The position numbers and the translations under genes are program-made. A model generated the notes under the pieces. The model saw only the letters and a program-made list of their open reading frames with translations. It made no database searches and was not told where the DNA came from. Shown here in pieces: positions 47,301 to 58,140 of a stretch of 64,000 bases of DNA. Source of the stretch: Pogostemon cablin (taxonomy: Eukaryota; Streptophyta; Magnoliopsida; Lamiales; Lamiaceae); assembly GCA_023678885.1 (NCBI GenBank), contig CM042955.1, forward strand, positions 39,027,088 to 39,091,087, written 5' to 3'. The number at the start of each line of letters is the position of its first letter. The stretch's first letter is position 1.

Positions 47301-47642
47301 ATGAGGCAGCCAAAGTATCTGTATGACTCTAGAAACTTCAAGATGGACTTCGAAGTGTTTCTAAGTTTGCCCAAGGATATCACAATTTATATTGATGATA
47401 TTGGTGCAGTTGCAAACTTAAAGGAATCACGAGCCCATAAGGCAATTAAACACATGGAGTGCAAGTACCACCTATTACGAGAAATTGTATGATGAGGGGA
47501 AGGTTGTTGTCGCCTAGATTGCATCGGATGATGACCTAGTAAATCCATTTACAAGGACCTTAAGGCGAGAGCTTTTGATGGTCGTGTAGTGGGAGTGGAA
47601 ATCAGATGTATGGCAGAAGACATGACAGCATAGTCTTTTAGT
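44380..47642 (+). pseudogene. Decayed copia gag-pol, Copia-D
   Basis: Protease remnant (VDTGI) at about 44750-44790, integrase scraps at about 45120-45670 and RT at about 46260-46800. RT has the stop after KQPE at the same codon as Copia-B, and YVDD has become YVDI. RNase H at about 47220-47620 has an open stretch at 47292-47492 ending KHMECKYHLLREIV, followed by DDLVNPFTRTLRRE. It is the best-preserved RNase H among the four copies. Confidence 0.83.
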
Positions 47643-47655
47643 ATAAGTGGGAGAT

Positions 47656-49039
47656 TGTTGGATTGTATACTAAAAGTCTAGCTTTTTGTATGAACAATGT
47701 TATAACAATTAATTTGAAATGAGAATCATATGATCAAATGATTGCATCTTATAATTTATTTATATGTTCGATGCAATAGTCCACTTACTTTATACTGTAG
47801 ATAATATGTTGTGCGACAACACGCGGAAGATCATATTATCGATTTCCTTATAAAGCATAAATAGATGCTCACAACCAAGATAGACGGGAACTCTCTATCG
47901 GGATGGTTGTAGTGTGGTTTGGTATTAGCTTGTCATGGCTATAGAATCACATTAGTGCACTTGTGTGTATTGAGCAGGACCGCTTGAGATCGTTCGACTT
48001 ATACTGACTTATAGGAGAACTTGATCTCAGTTATTATGGAAGTTCGTGCTCTTAATCCCTATACAATAACCTCGACACGTAGGGCAGTATGTATTTCTTT
48101 GATTCATCAATGGGTGAGATTTACATGTAATTAAATCAACAAACTCGATGAGTTGGGAAATAGTGCTGTCTCTATGGTGTGCTGTTGATTGTAGAAGGAA
48201 TCTGTGTCCGTCATAGGTTGATGATGTCCCCTTGAGGAGCTCATAAGGATTATCATGTAAACCCTGCAGGTGGAATTTATTCCGGCATGATAATGAGGTT
48301 GAGTGGTACTACTCTTGGATGAGATATTAATTAATTGGGTTGTCAGTAACTTAATTAATTAATGGACATTGTATATCTTAAACATGGGGAGACTAATGGA
48401 CTCATAATAAGAAGGAGCCCAAAACGTAATTTTGGGATTGGTACGGTAGTGCAATAATAATATATTAGTGGAATATATTATTATTATTGGACTTAAGTAT
48501 AAGCTTTGGGCTAAGCTTGGATACTTAAGCCCAATGGAGGCCTAACCCAATTTCTCCTCCTGGTCCCTGCTGTAGCCCATGTATATAAGTCACCTCAGCT
48601 TATCTGGAACCCTAATCTAATTAATTATTCACGTGTGATGAGGGTTGAGAGCAGATTGAGTAGGTCTCGTAGATCGTCGCCCACACGACGTCGAGATCGG
48701 ACTTGGGACATACAGCAGAAGATCAGAAGGTAGTTTGCTGCTGCTGTCCGCGACCTTGCAAAATTTGTGAAAATTCGTACAGTGCTCAGAATTTGATGAT
48801 CAATATACTGACAAAAAGCAGTCGAAGAGAGGATCGTCTGAGCATAAAGATCACTCAATTTTGACATCAGAAGAGAAACTTATGGCTATTCTCGTGGGAC
48901 TGCGCAGACTGCCTGCGAGAATCAATCTTCATCAACATACCCTGTGAACGGTAATCGCTTCTATGATTTATTGCTTCCGCTGTGATAGAAAAATATGTAT
49001 CCTAACGGGTCATTTTAGCCAAATGATCGAGCACCAACA
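47656..49039 (+). repeat. 3' LTR of Copia-D
   Basis: 1384 bp, preceded by TAAGTGGGAGAT and running TGTTGGATTG to CACCAACA. It is the same subfamily as the Copia-A LTR. Confidence 0.92.
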
Positions 49040-50886
49040 AAATGCTCGTTCATCAATCTGAACTGCTCTCTATAGAAATGATCCTAAGCCTGCCGGAAAT
49101 CCTGTTGCTGCTATGGTGGTGGATCAAAGTACACATGTTGTGGCTGCTGCAGTTGCTGCATCGGAGGAAAATCCATCTCCGAATACACAAACCCTAGCTA
49201 TTGTGGCTAATTCTCGTCAATAAAATTAGCTGGATCACCTACCAAAATCATATCCTTATCAATGAGTACTCCACGTAAGTGCATCTCAGCTAGAAGTCCC
49301 CAATTTTCCTCTTCCAAACAAGTCTTAGAAATTGCCCTATGCTCCGAGGTATCCATAAATAGGTTGGTGTTGATCTGAATAGTAGTAAGATCAACAATCG
49401 ACAATGGAAATCGAAAAGAAAGCAAATTCTTGCCACGTATAAACATCCAATCATCATCCATCCGCAGAACCAACCCCATCCTCACACAAGATGACAGGAT
49501 CAAATCGGGATCCCCTCGGATTGGCCTATGCCTGCTCAAGTCATCTTTGTAGTACTCTGGTAGTGGAGTAATCAACCCTCCAACATTGATTCTTTGGAAA
49601 TCATGAGTAGAGAACTTGTACAATTGCTGGAAAAAGTAAGCCGCAATGTTGAAACAGACTCCATTCAACATACACCATAGCATATACAACTCCCCTCTCG
49701 TAATACAACTGCCCTTGGATCGAGCAAACAGTGTATTGCTTAGGATCCGGTCCATATACGCTATCATGGGGTTGCGGATGAAGGCAACCTTAGCGGTGTT
49801 CGAATTATAATGACCTTGCCTTCCCGAGATAGACCTCGAAAACTCATCTGCACAGAAATCAACGCGCTCCACTTCAGACACATTCTCACAACTAATCATT
49901 TCATTGAATTCACTAGCAAGCATGTGCTGCAGCTGCCCACCAATGTTCATTCATAGACCATAGGGAAGATAATGATCTCCACGATCAACTCTCATCGAGC
50001 ATAAAACTTCAGCAGTAATGTAAAAATACGTCTCCTTCTTCATCTCCATGAACCTAGTTATCCCTATTCGATTGAACATCCAGCGGATATCATTAATGAT
50101 GTTCATCGCAGTCGTTGCTTGATCATCTTGATAACGAGTCCTCGTTATCTTTTTCGCAATAGCTGCCCACAACTGCTTTTTCTCCTCCCAATCATCGATC
50201 TTTATACCAAAATTGGAAGGTCTCCTCTTATCAAGCTTTATTTTCTTTGCAACCCCTTCCTAGGAGACTTAGTCTCCTTCCTCTTAGAAGATGAAGCAAT
50301 CTCTTTACCTACAAAGGCTATACTTCAATATAAAACAAAAGAGATAAAGCAAGTATATCCAACCTAAGACTAATTTAAGCATGAATTCCACTCAAGATTT
50401 CAAATTCATATGCTATAATCTACTCAAAACTCAATATCCCTAAATTTCAAGTGTTCATCTAATCATCATAACAACTGTATGCTCAACAGTTTCAATAATA
50501 AGACAATTTCAACCAATAGTCTAAAAATTACTACACACATTAAAAATGCTTCTCAATTTCAGCATAAACTTCAACAAAAACCATAAGCATGCTCATCATC
50601 CACATTTAATTGCACAACATCAACACTTCAAATCAACGAGCCCATATATATAATTTGAAAGTGAACTCAAGCCAGCAAGATATGCATCATCAATTTCACA
50701 AATTTTCAACAATCCAACATAAATTGAATCATGCAAATTCATATAAAATTTCAACGAGAACACCAAATTCAACACTTCAAATTCAACTAAGTATATGTTT
50801 TAATCCACTTACCCAATCTTCACTAAGCATAAATACTTCAATTAAAGAGTAGAGAAGTTTGAAAACATACATTTATCTCTGGCCAT
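49040..50886 (-). pseudogene. Athila ORF3 (ATHILA ORF-1-like), copy 3, best preserved
   Basis: Exon 1 is 50886-50871 (CCATGGCC context, 16 nt), the intron 50870-50309 (GTATGT to TTTGTAG) and exon 2 starts at 50308 with a basic stretch. There is one frameshift near 50235, then an open frame 50172-49207 broken only by a TGA at 49951. Motifs: FIRNPMIAYMDRILSNTLFARSKG, ELYMLWCMLNGVCFNIAAYFFQQLY and RINVGGLITPLPEYY. Three further in-frame TAG stops precede the Copia-D junction, where the coiled-coil region begins. With so few lesions it is the best reference for this unknown protein. Confidence 0.87.
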
Positions 50887-51067
50887 GGTGTGTGTGGTGT
50901 ACGGTGAAAAATCCCCAAAATTTTGAATGAAATAGCTCAAAATCAGACTTGAATCCTTCAAAACTTAGTTGTTGAAGTGTTTGGAGAGGAAGAATTAAGT
51001 GTGGAAAGAGTTTAGAGTAAAGTTCTTACAAGTCGGGATGAGTGCTCGAGAAAGGGTGATGCGAATT

Positions 51068-51346
51068 GGTCGAACAACACGCAGAAACTGACCTTTATTT
51101 TCGATTTCAGACTCTGTTTAACTCGAACTAGGGTTTTGGTCGAACTAGGGTTTTGTTCGAACTACGTGAGTCTACTCATAAAATGTGACTTCATTTAACC
51201 TCCATTCGACCAAATTATCTTGGTCGAACAACAGTGTGAGGTCGAACTGCACCTCTGTAAACTAAAAATTGCCCCCTGTTCTCCCCTGCTTTGTTCGACC
51301 AACGTTTGACCTTCAAGTTCTGGTTAAACAAGGTGTTTTGGTCAAA
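51068..51346 (-). repeat. Decayed GGTCGAAC array, pol/ORF3 position (copy 3)
   Basis: Spaced GGTCGAAC, GTTCGACC and TTCGAACT remnants upstream (in element sense) of ORF3, as in copies 1 and 2. The motifs are degenerate and no clean unit period is readable. Confidence 0.65.
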
Positions 51347-51534
51347 CTGAGCTTCTGTAAGTTGGTTTGCGTTCATGCATGTCGAACAATCTTCCGAACT
51401 TCTGAAATTTCGTACTTTTCTTGTCTTTCCCTGCAAAAACTCAAACTTTAGAACAAAATCAAGCATCATTATACCAAAAAAAAAAGCCAGAGAACCACTC
51501 TCAGACTACATAAAAATAAACGTGTATAATACTC

Positions 51535-52454
51535 TGTAGACACTTGAATTTTATTGCCAATTAAAGGAAAATATGTGGCAAATTAATGAATAATTATCAA
51601 TTAATTATTTATTTATTAAGGGATTTAAATAAATCTACTCCTAAAATAAATGAGTAAATAATTGATAATTAGGCTAGATTCAGTCAAATAAGTCTGTCTT
51701 AAAGCCTAAGCAAGTGAAAGGCCCAAGCCCGCAGAATTAGGTCAAATCAGCCCTGGACCAATCAGACTGCGAGTTATTTATGGGGCGTCCTCACCCTTCA
51801 CCTATATAAGAAGCCCTCCTCCATTCATTCCAGACACACTAAAATATCTGAAGACGTAGACGCTTCTGAAGAGATCAAGAATACGAGCAGTGCTCCCTTG
51901 AGATCTTCAAGCATCTTCAAGCCAAGAATCGCCTCCGATCAGAGATCAAGATGCTAAGCCCATCCAATCAGGCGTTCTTCAAGTCAACAGCCTCCTATCA
52001 GAGATCAAGGTTCTGCACCCCACCGATCCAGCGTGGTCAGAAACAACACTCAACCTGAGATCAAGGTGCTAAGCCCCTCAGATTCGACGTTTCTTATAGT
52101 CAACGACTTTCTCCACAGAAAGCTCTTCAGTCAATGTTTAATCCGAATAAATGCTCAATGCCTCTGGATCAACATTACAAGACCACACATCCGAGCTCGG
52201 ACAAGCTTCATCTGAAGATTCGGCTCAACACACATGCTGTCAATACAGTCAGCATACACTCCAGTCAAAGAAGTCAAAGTCAACACACACAAGTTAAGTC
52301 AAAGTCAAGTAAAGCCAAATTAGTTCGAGAGAAGAATCACAGGATTAATTGAGATTGTAACCCATTTACATATTTTATAAATTAAATCCATCTGAAATTA
52401 TCCTTGTACTCAATTTGTATTTATTTTATCATAAATATAAAATTTTTTGTTACA
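51535..52454 (+). repeat. Solo LTR of a third retrotransposon family
   Basis: A 920-bp stretch starting TGTAGACACTTG and ending TTTTGTTACA, flanked by the perfect 5-bp duplication TACTC (51530-51534 and 52455-52459). The Athila copy 3 spacer continues on both sides. A TATATAAG box near 51803 fits a plus orientation. It contains short GAGATCAAG-based repeats (51870-52070). It has no coding content; the family is not identified. Confidence 0.88.
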
Positions 52455-52614
52455 TACTCAGCTCACACTAAAATAATAAAACACCAAAGAACACTAGGCA
52501 ATTTGCAAACAAAATTGACACATCAAAATCAGTTAAAGTTTTAATATACTGCAAAAAATCAACTCGCCCAGCAAATGTTATAAATAAAAGATTATAGTCT
52601 TGGTGCTTCAATGA

Positions 52615-52673
52615 GGGTTGAACATTAATGAGAGTGAAAATAAGTGTGTTTTAAAGCCCAATCTAACACTTTT
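52615..52673. other. Short unassigned stretch
   Basis: Sixty bases between Athila copy 3 and the copy 4 LTR start. No similarity to other parts of the window was noticed. Confidence 0.4.
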
Positions 52674-53145
52674 TGATGAGAATTGTTGTCATATATTCTC
52701 ACAAGTATCTTATATTCAATAAATGTGAGAAAAAGGTGCACTTGAGGTATTTTATTTTGTTTTAGGTGGAAAAATGATCAAAAGTGCAAAGTTGGAGAAA
52801 AGGTGCATCTTGTGTATAAATCCTGAAAAATGCACGTCCAATTCGTGTAATTTTTATATGCTCATGTGGAGATCAAAAATGGAATTGTGATGTATGTTTC
52901 GAAAGCCATAGAAGACAGGGTCATTTTTGAATAAGGAACACTTCGATCGGAATCCAAACGAGAAAGTTATGATCAAGATGGTGACGTCGCGCGAGCTGTG
53001 CCAAATAGAATGGCTGTTCCACTTTGCATGACTTGTTACATATTCAAATTTTGAATTTTTTTAGAGTTCTTTATATAGAGAGAGGACTGCGTGAGCGCAA
53101 GAATCACTCAAATCGAAACGGTGAGACTGCGCAAGTTGGTTAGAG

Positions 53146-53338
53146 GTCGTTCGACCACGACACGAGTGGTTCGACCACTGGTTTTAGTCGAACCAGAAGC
53201 CTAAAAATCACCACACAGTGGTTCGACCACGACATGAGTTGTTCGACCACTGGTTCGAGTCGAACCAGAAGCCTAAAATTGTGTTAAATCACTTATTTTT
53301 ATTCGACCATGGTTCGACCTATGGGCTAGGTTGAACCA
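53146..53338 (+). repeat. GGTTCGACC palindrome array, LTR position (copy 4)
   Basis: Two near-identical units of about 70 bp (GTTCGACCACGACA[CT]GAGT, then GTTCGACCACTGGTT and AGTCGAACC), followed by a third decayed one. It ends about 105 bp upstream of the TATA box. Confidence 0.87.
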
Positions 53339-53443
53339 AATGCCTGGGACAGCTCCAAATTTGTATTTTACACCCCTAGTGTGTGTTTCTGCATGTTTTC
53401 ATCTTAATAAGCCCTTCCAAGGTCCTTAAGGAGAGCTTACAAG

Positions 53444-53451
53444 TATAAAAG
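53444..53451 (+). promoter_or_regulatory. LTR TATA box, Athila copy 4
   Basis: TATAAAAG in TTACAAGTATAAAAG. Transcription from here would run into the inverted LTR fragment at 54751. Confidence 0.72.
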
Positions 53452-54582
53452 GGGATGTAGTCACACCAAAAGAGGGAGAACAACAACACAATCATCCTAC
53501 ACCCCACAAGGGGGATAACCCCCAACAATCATCGACATCCTTTCCTCCATCCATCCATCACTTTGAAGATTTGTTCGTGCAATCAAGAGGAGAACCAAGA
53601 GGAGGATTCAAGATGGAGAAAGACGCAACGACGCCCACATCTAGGCTTTTATTTATTTTCTAATTTATCTTGTATTTTCCAGACATATGGTAAGATCTAT
53701 CCAACCTCCATGATTGTTCTTCACAACATCATGGGATAGAGCCTTTTTGGTAGATCTAGTATTTTGAAGGTTTTTATGAATAAATTGAACTTTCGTGTAT
53801 ATACTCCATAAACACTACTTGTGGTTTAGTTTATATATGACTATGCATTTTTAATTCATACTCAGAGTTGTTTTGTGCATCATTAACTGTTATGTAGAGT
53901 CTGAATACATATCTTGGTTTTGATTGAGTGCATTCGCTGCTGAGCAGGATTCCATGTTATGATTCTAAGTGGGGACTCCGAAGCTTCATTAGAACTATCA
54001 TATATGAATACTTGTTAATTGAATCTAATTCGGGTTAGTAAGTAGGATAAGGAGAGTAATTTTATAGTACATATAAAGAGAGATCACATCAGGTTAGAGT
54101 ACCAATCCTAGGGGCAAATAATTGATATTGATAGTACGTAGAAAGGGGGAGAAATTATATCTCTTGCTCCAAGGTTATTCACATGTGTTATACGCATGTT
54201 TGCTAGTGTCTATAGAGTAAATATGAATGGCTTAGTGATGCGTCCATATTCCAAAAGGCAGAGTTGGATATTGATACACGAAAGGGAAATTAATGAGTGA
54301 AACTGGATTTTCCTAAAGCTACCTATTCTCCTACTTGATTCACTTTCGTATTTTCCTAGTTCTCAATTTATTTTATTTGATATTTTATTTCATTGTTTAG
54401 TAGTTTATAATAATTCACAACCTTATTGCCAATTCATCTTAACTAATTTAGTTAATAATTAAATTGATAATACGTCGTCTTTTTGGTTCGATATTTCACT
54501 TTGTCGCTTGTTTAAGCTGCAACTAATATCCTAATTACATGGGGATTAATTTTGCGTGTAAAGAAAACGCGCATCAAGTTCT

Positions 54583-54600
54583 TGGTGCTGTTGCCGGGGA
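54583..54600 (+). promoter_or_regulatory. Athila primer binding site (Asp-tRNA-like)
   Basis: TGGTGCTGTTGCCGGGGA, 6 nt after the LTR end. It differs at two positions from TGGCGCCGTTGCCGGGGA, the primer site known for Athila-lineage elements. Confidence 0.85.
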
Positions 54601-54750
54601 CGAACCAGAACTTTATTAATTGAGTACGTTCACGTCTAAGCAGGATTCCTGCTCAAATTCTCATTCTTGTGTGTGTATTCCAGAACTTGCCTCTTGTCTT
54701 ACTTGAAACTACACATGTGTTAGATGATGGGAGATGAGGATCCAAGAACT

Positions 54751-56036
54751 TGATGCGTGTTTTCTTTGCATTCAAAATTAATCCCCAAGTATTAAGTATA
54801 TCAGTTGCAACTTAAGCAAGCGACTAAGTGAAATATCGAACCCAAAGGATGGCGTATTATCAATTTAATTATTAACTAAATTAATTAAGACGAATTGGCC
54901 ATAAAGTTGTGAATTTATTATAAACTAATAAACAATGAATTAAAATAACAAATAAAATAAATTGGGGACTAGGAAAATAAGAAAGTGAATCAAGTAGGAG
55001 AATAGGTACCTCTAGGATAATCCAGTTTCACTCATTAATTTCCTTTCATGTATCAATATCCGACTCTTCCTTGTGGAATATGGACGCATCACTAAGCCAT
55101 GCATATTTACTCTATAGACACAAGCAAACATGTGTATAACACGTGTGAATAACCTTGGAGCAAGAGATATAATTTCACCCCACTTTCTAGGTACTATCAG
55201 TATCAATTATTTCCCCTTGTGATTGGTACTCTAACCGATATGATCTCCCTTTATAGGTACTATAAAATTACTCTCCTTATCCAACGTACTTACCCGAATT
55301 AGATTCAATTAATAAGTATTCATATATGACAATTCTAATGAAGCTTCGGAGTCCCCTCACTTGTAATCATAACATGGAATTTTATTCAGCAGTGAACGCG
55401 CACAATTAATAACCAAGATATTTATTCAGACTCTACATAACAATTAATGATGCTTAAAACAACTATGAGTATGAATTAAAAATGCATAGTCTTATATAAA
55501 TAAATCCACAAGTAGTATTGTACGGAGTATACACACGAAAGTTAAATTAATTCATAAAAACCTTCAAAATCCTAGATCTACCAACAAAGTTCTAGCCCAT
55601 GACGTTGCAAAGAACAATCGTGGGGGTTGGATAGATCTTACCCATATGTCTGGAAAATCACAAGATAAATTAGGAAATGAAATAAACCCTAGATGTGGGC
55701 ATCATCACGTCCTTCTCTATCTTGAATCCTCCTCTTGGTTCTCCTCCTAATTCAGCAGACGAATCTTGAAAGTGATGGATGGATAGAGGAAAGGATGTGG
55801 ATGATGGTTGGGGGGTGATCCCCTCTTGTGGGGTGTAGCATGACTGTATTGCTTCGTGTTCCCTTGGTGTGATCTACATCCTCTTTTATACTTGTAAGGT
55901 TTCCTTATGGACCTTGAATGAGCTTTTTCTTGGAAAACATGAAAATACACGATCTAGGGGTGTAAAAATATGGATTTGAAGCTGTCCCAGGCATTTAGTT
56001 CAACCTATGGGCTTTGTCGAACCATGTTCGAATCAA
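54751..56036 (-). repeat. Inverted Athila LTR fragment
   Basis: Its minus strand reads as an Athila LTR from about the last palindrome motif through the TATA box (55883-55890) and U5 to the terminus GCATCA at 54751. It is the reverse complement, imperfectly, of about 53300-54576. The U3 start is missing, so it is a broken piece lying in the leader of copy 4. Confidence 0.85.
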
Positions 56037-56045
56037 GCCATTGTT

Positions 56046-56334
56046 GAGGACGGCCGTTATTATTGATTTTGTTATTTCTAGTTTGATTAAGACTTTTATT
56101 TGTGATTATTTATTTCTATCTAACCTTAAATTTTTTTGAGGTACTTGTGCACTAGGAAAAAGAGAGGAAAGAAAAGAAGAAGTAACACACAGAACTAAAC
56201 ATAACCGGAGCAAGGCAGAATTCGGATAATGTTGCCATACGTGAAATTTTCACGAACTATGGGATTGGTATCATGGTTTTGATAGAAGCAAGGGGGAAGA
56301 TGATGAATTTGAGATATATCCCTCTCATATCAAC
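56046..56334 (+). other. Leader and gag N-terminal part, Athila copy 4
   Basis: It follows the inverted fragment. The last part reads in frame into gag with an acidic stretch and IYPSHIN before the ATG at 56335, so the true gag start is probably upstream. No clear start codon can be chosen. Confidence 0.5.
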
Positions 56335-57293
56335 ATGGTAGAGAAGAATTCCTTTTCTAGAGGTAGTTTTAAAGATCCATATCTGCACCTCAGAAGATTC
56401 CTTGGTTATGCAAACACTAAAAAGGGTGTAGGAGCTCACGATAATGCTAGACGAATCGCCCAATTCAAGTTCTCTTTGATTGATAAGGCAGAAGCTTGGT
56501 ATAAGACTCTTAATATCACAGATTGCACTACATGGGACCAACTGCAGCTGAAGTTCTTGAATTGATACATGCCACCCTCAAGGATCTTAAGAATGAAGCA
56601 AGACATTACCAATTTGTTATGAATCAGGGAGAGAAATTTCATGAGGCATGGGACAGGTTTAAAGACATGCTCAGGAGTTGTCCACAGCATGGGATGACTA
56701 AGGCTCAGTATATAAGTATCTTCTACTATGGATTGGATTGTGAATCGCGTATTCTTATTGATGCATCATCGGGAGGAGTGTTGTTATCTAAGACAGCATT
56801 TGAAGCAGAAAATTTATTTGAAGACATCTCTATGAATTCACGTGACTGGCCTACGGAGAGAGTTAGAGGAACTTGTGTAGTTAGCAAGGTACCTCAGGTT
56901 GAACATCAAGTGGTGAAGCCGAATAGGGATGATGAGATCGTCTCTAGTTTAGCTAACATCAACAAGCTACTAGAATCCTAGCAGAGGCAAATTGCAGAGT
57001 TGACATTAAAGGAGCCTAGTATCCATCAGCAAGAAGTGAAGAGTGTTGAAGATACCTTAAATTGATACATGGCTAAGAATGATGCAAGGGTTGATCGTCT
57101 TGAGGCTACTATGAATGCTAATCATGCATATTTATCTAAGCAGTTGAAGGACCTTACTTTGATGATGGGGCAGATGGCTGGGGACGTGAATCAATTGACA
57201 CAAATGTTGGAGAAAGAAATGTTCTCGTCTCAAGGTATAACGAACCCAAAAGAGTTCCATGCCATCACATTAAGGTCTGGTAATACAGTATGA
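56335..57293 (+). pseudogene. gag: Athila gag, copy 4
   Basis: The N-terminal part (56335-56565) matches copy 1 up to a TGA after LQLKFLN. A 1-nt loss near 56608 shifts the frame. The rest reads from 56630 through KFHEAWDRFKDMLRSCPQHG to LLES and a TAG at 56979, then on in the same frame past a TGA at 57063 to EFHAITLRSGNTV and TGA at 57291. The stop after LLES coincides with the TAA in copy 1. The RG-rich linker is mostly deleted. Confidence 0.88.
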
Positions 57294-57338
57294 GGAACCG
57301 ATGATGCCAAAAATGGAGTCTGAAGCTTCAAGAGCTCG

Positions 57339-57638
57339 ATTCGACCATGGATCGACCAGAACCATAGGTCGAACCAACTTGATTCGATTGAACCCAGCAC
57401 CTGGGCAACTTTTGGAGCTTTTCTGAAGATCGGGTCGAACCACGATCGAACCACGATCGAACCAGCTTGTACGAGAGACGCTGAATTTTCTAAAGAATAA
57501 TTCGAACACGACAGTTCTTATTCGACTAAACCCCTTGGTCGAACCAAGGTCGAACTAGACTGTATGGGTGAGTTTGAACTTTTTGATTGTCAGTTCGACC
57601 ATTATGGAGCTGGTTCGACCAACCCTCAAGGTCGAACC
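57339..57638 (+). repeat. GGTTCGACC palindrome array, gag/protease position (copy 4)
   Basis: GATTCGACC, GGTCGAACC, CGATCGAACC and GGTTCGACC half motifs, decayed but starting 46 bp after the gag end, the same site as in copy 1. Confidence 0.82.
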
Positions 57639-57640
57639 AT

Positions 57641-57983
57641 CTTATCTAGCACCTGTTGTTCATAACACTCCAGTGCCATCCCAAAGGCAGAACACTGAGC
57701 TTATAGTGGAAAATAAGTGGGAAAGAGCAAAGAGGTTGAGAGCGAGTCATGCAAGAGCATAAATGTGGTTTCTAACTTGTTTAATTTTGATTTTAATGGG
57801 ACAGATAATTCTAAATTTGAGTGGAAGATTGACAAGGAGGAGTCTAGACAGCCATATGAGGAAGGAAATTTCAAGGATCATATACTTGTGACCAAGAAAG
57901 TTGAGGTTTTGAGTGTAGACAAAAAGAGAGAAATAAAGTACTTGAAGGTGAGGATGCGACAAGACCGTCCTCTGATCCAGTAA
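57641..57983 (+). other. Unassigned segment with an 89-codon frame, Athila copy 4
   Basis: The frame 57717-57983 is Lys/Glu/Asp-rich and highly charged, without recognised motifs. It lies where protease and pol should begin and is joined directly to post-pol spacer at about 57990. Nothing like it is seen in copy 1. It may be leftover linker or foreign sequence in a non-autonomous derivative. Confidence 0.4.
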
Positions 57984-58140
57984 TTCAAAAGGTTACATCC
58001 GACGTGACTCTTTGATGTTAAACATGAGCGCCTGTTGAGGGCTTGCCCTTTCGTTTTTTATTGCTTTCGTATTTCTTTTGTGTGAGTGAGGAGTTATTAT
58101 ATTTGAGGTGCTTGTGTTTTAGAAATTACATCTCTTTTCA

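Larger units (their letters stand above)
40891..49039 (+). mobile_element. Copia-D, Ty1/copia element with 5'-truncated LTR
   Basis: The 5' LTR starts 65 bp in (GAGAACC matches 47721 of the 3' LTR), so the outer end was lost. Primer site at 42212-42223, tandem array in the leader, decayed pol, and 3' LTR 47656-49039. The right flank is Athila copy 3 (ORF3 3' part, minus strand). The left target duplication is gone. Confidence 0.9.
49040..52614 (-). mobile_element. Athila-type element, copy 3 (internal fragment, minus strand)
   Basis: Reading leftward: post-pol spacer (52614-52460), a solo LTR insertion, spacer, decayed array, ORF3 exon 1, intron and exon 2, cut at 49040 by Copia-D. The order matches copies 1 and 2. 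Pol, LTRs and polypurine tract are missing, so both ends were lost. Confidence 0.87.
52674..54576 (+). repeat. 5' LTR of Athila copy 4
   Basis: TGATGAGAATTG to AACGCGCATCA, 1903 bp. It contains the palindrome array (about 53146-53338), the TATA box and U5 sequence collinear with copies 1 and 2. Confidence 0.85.
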
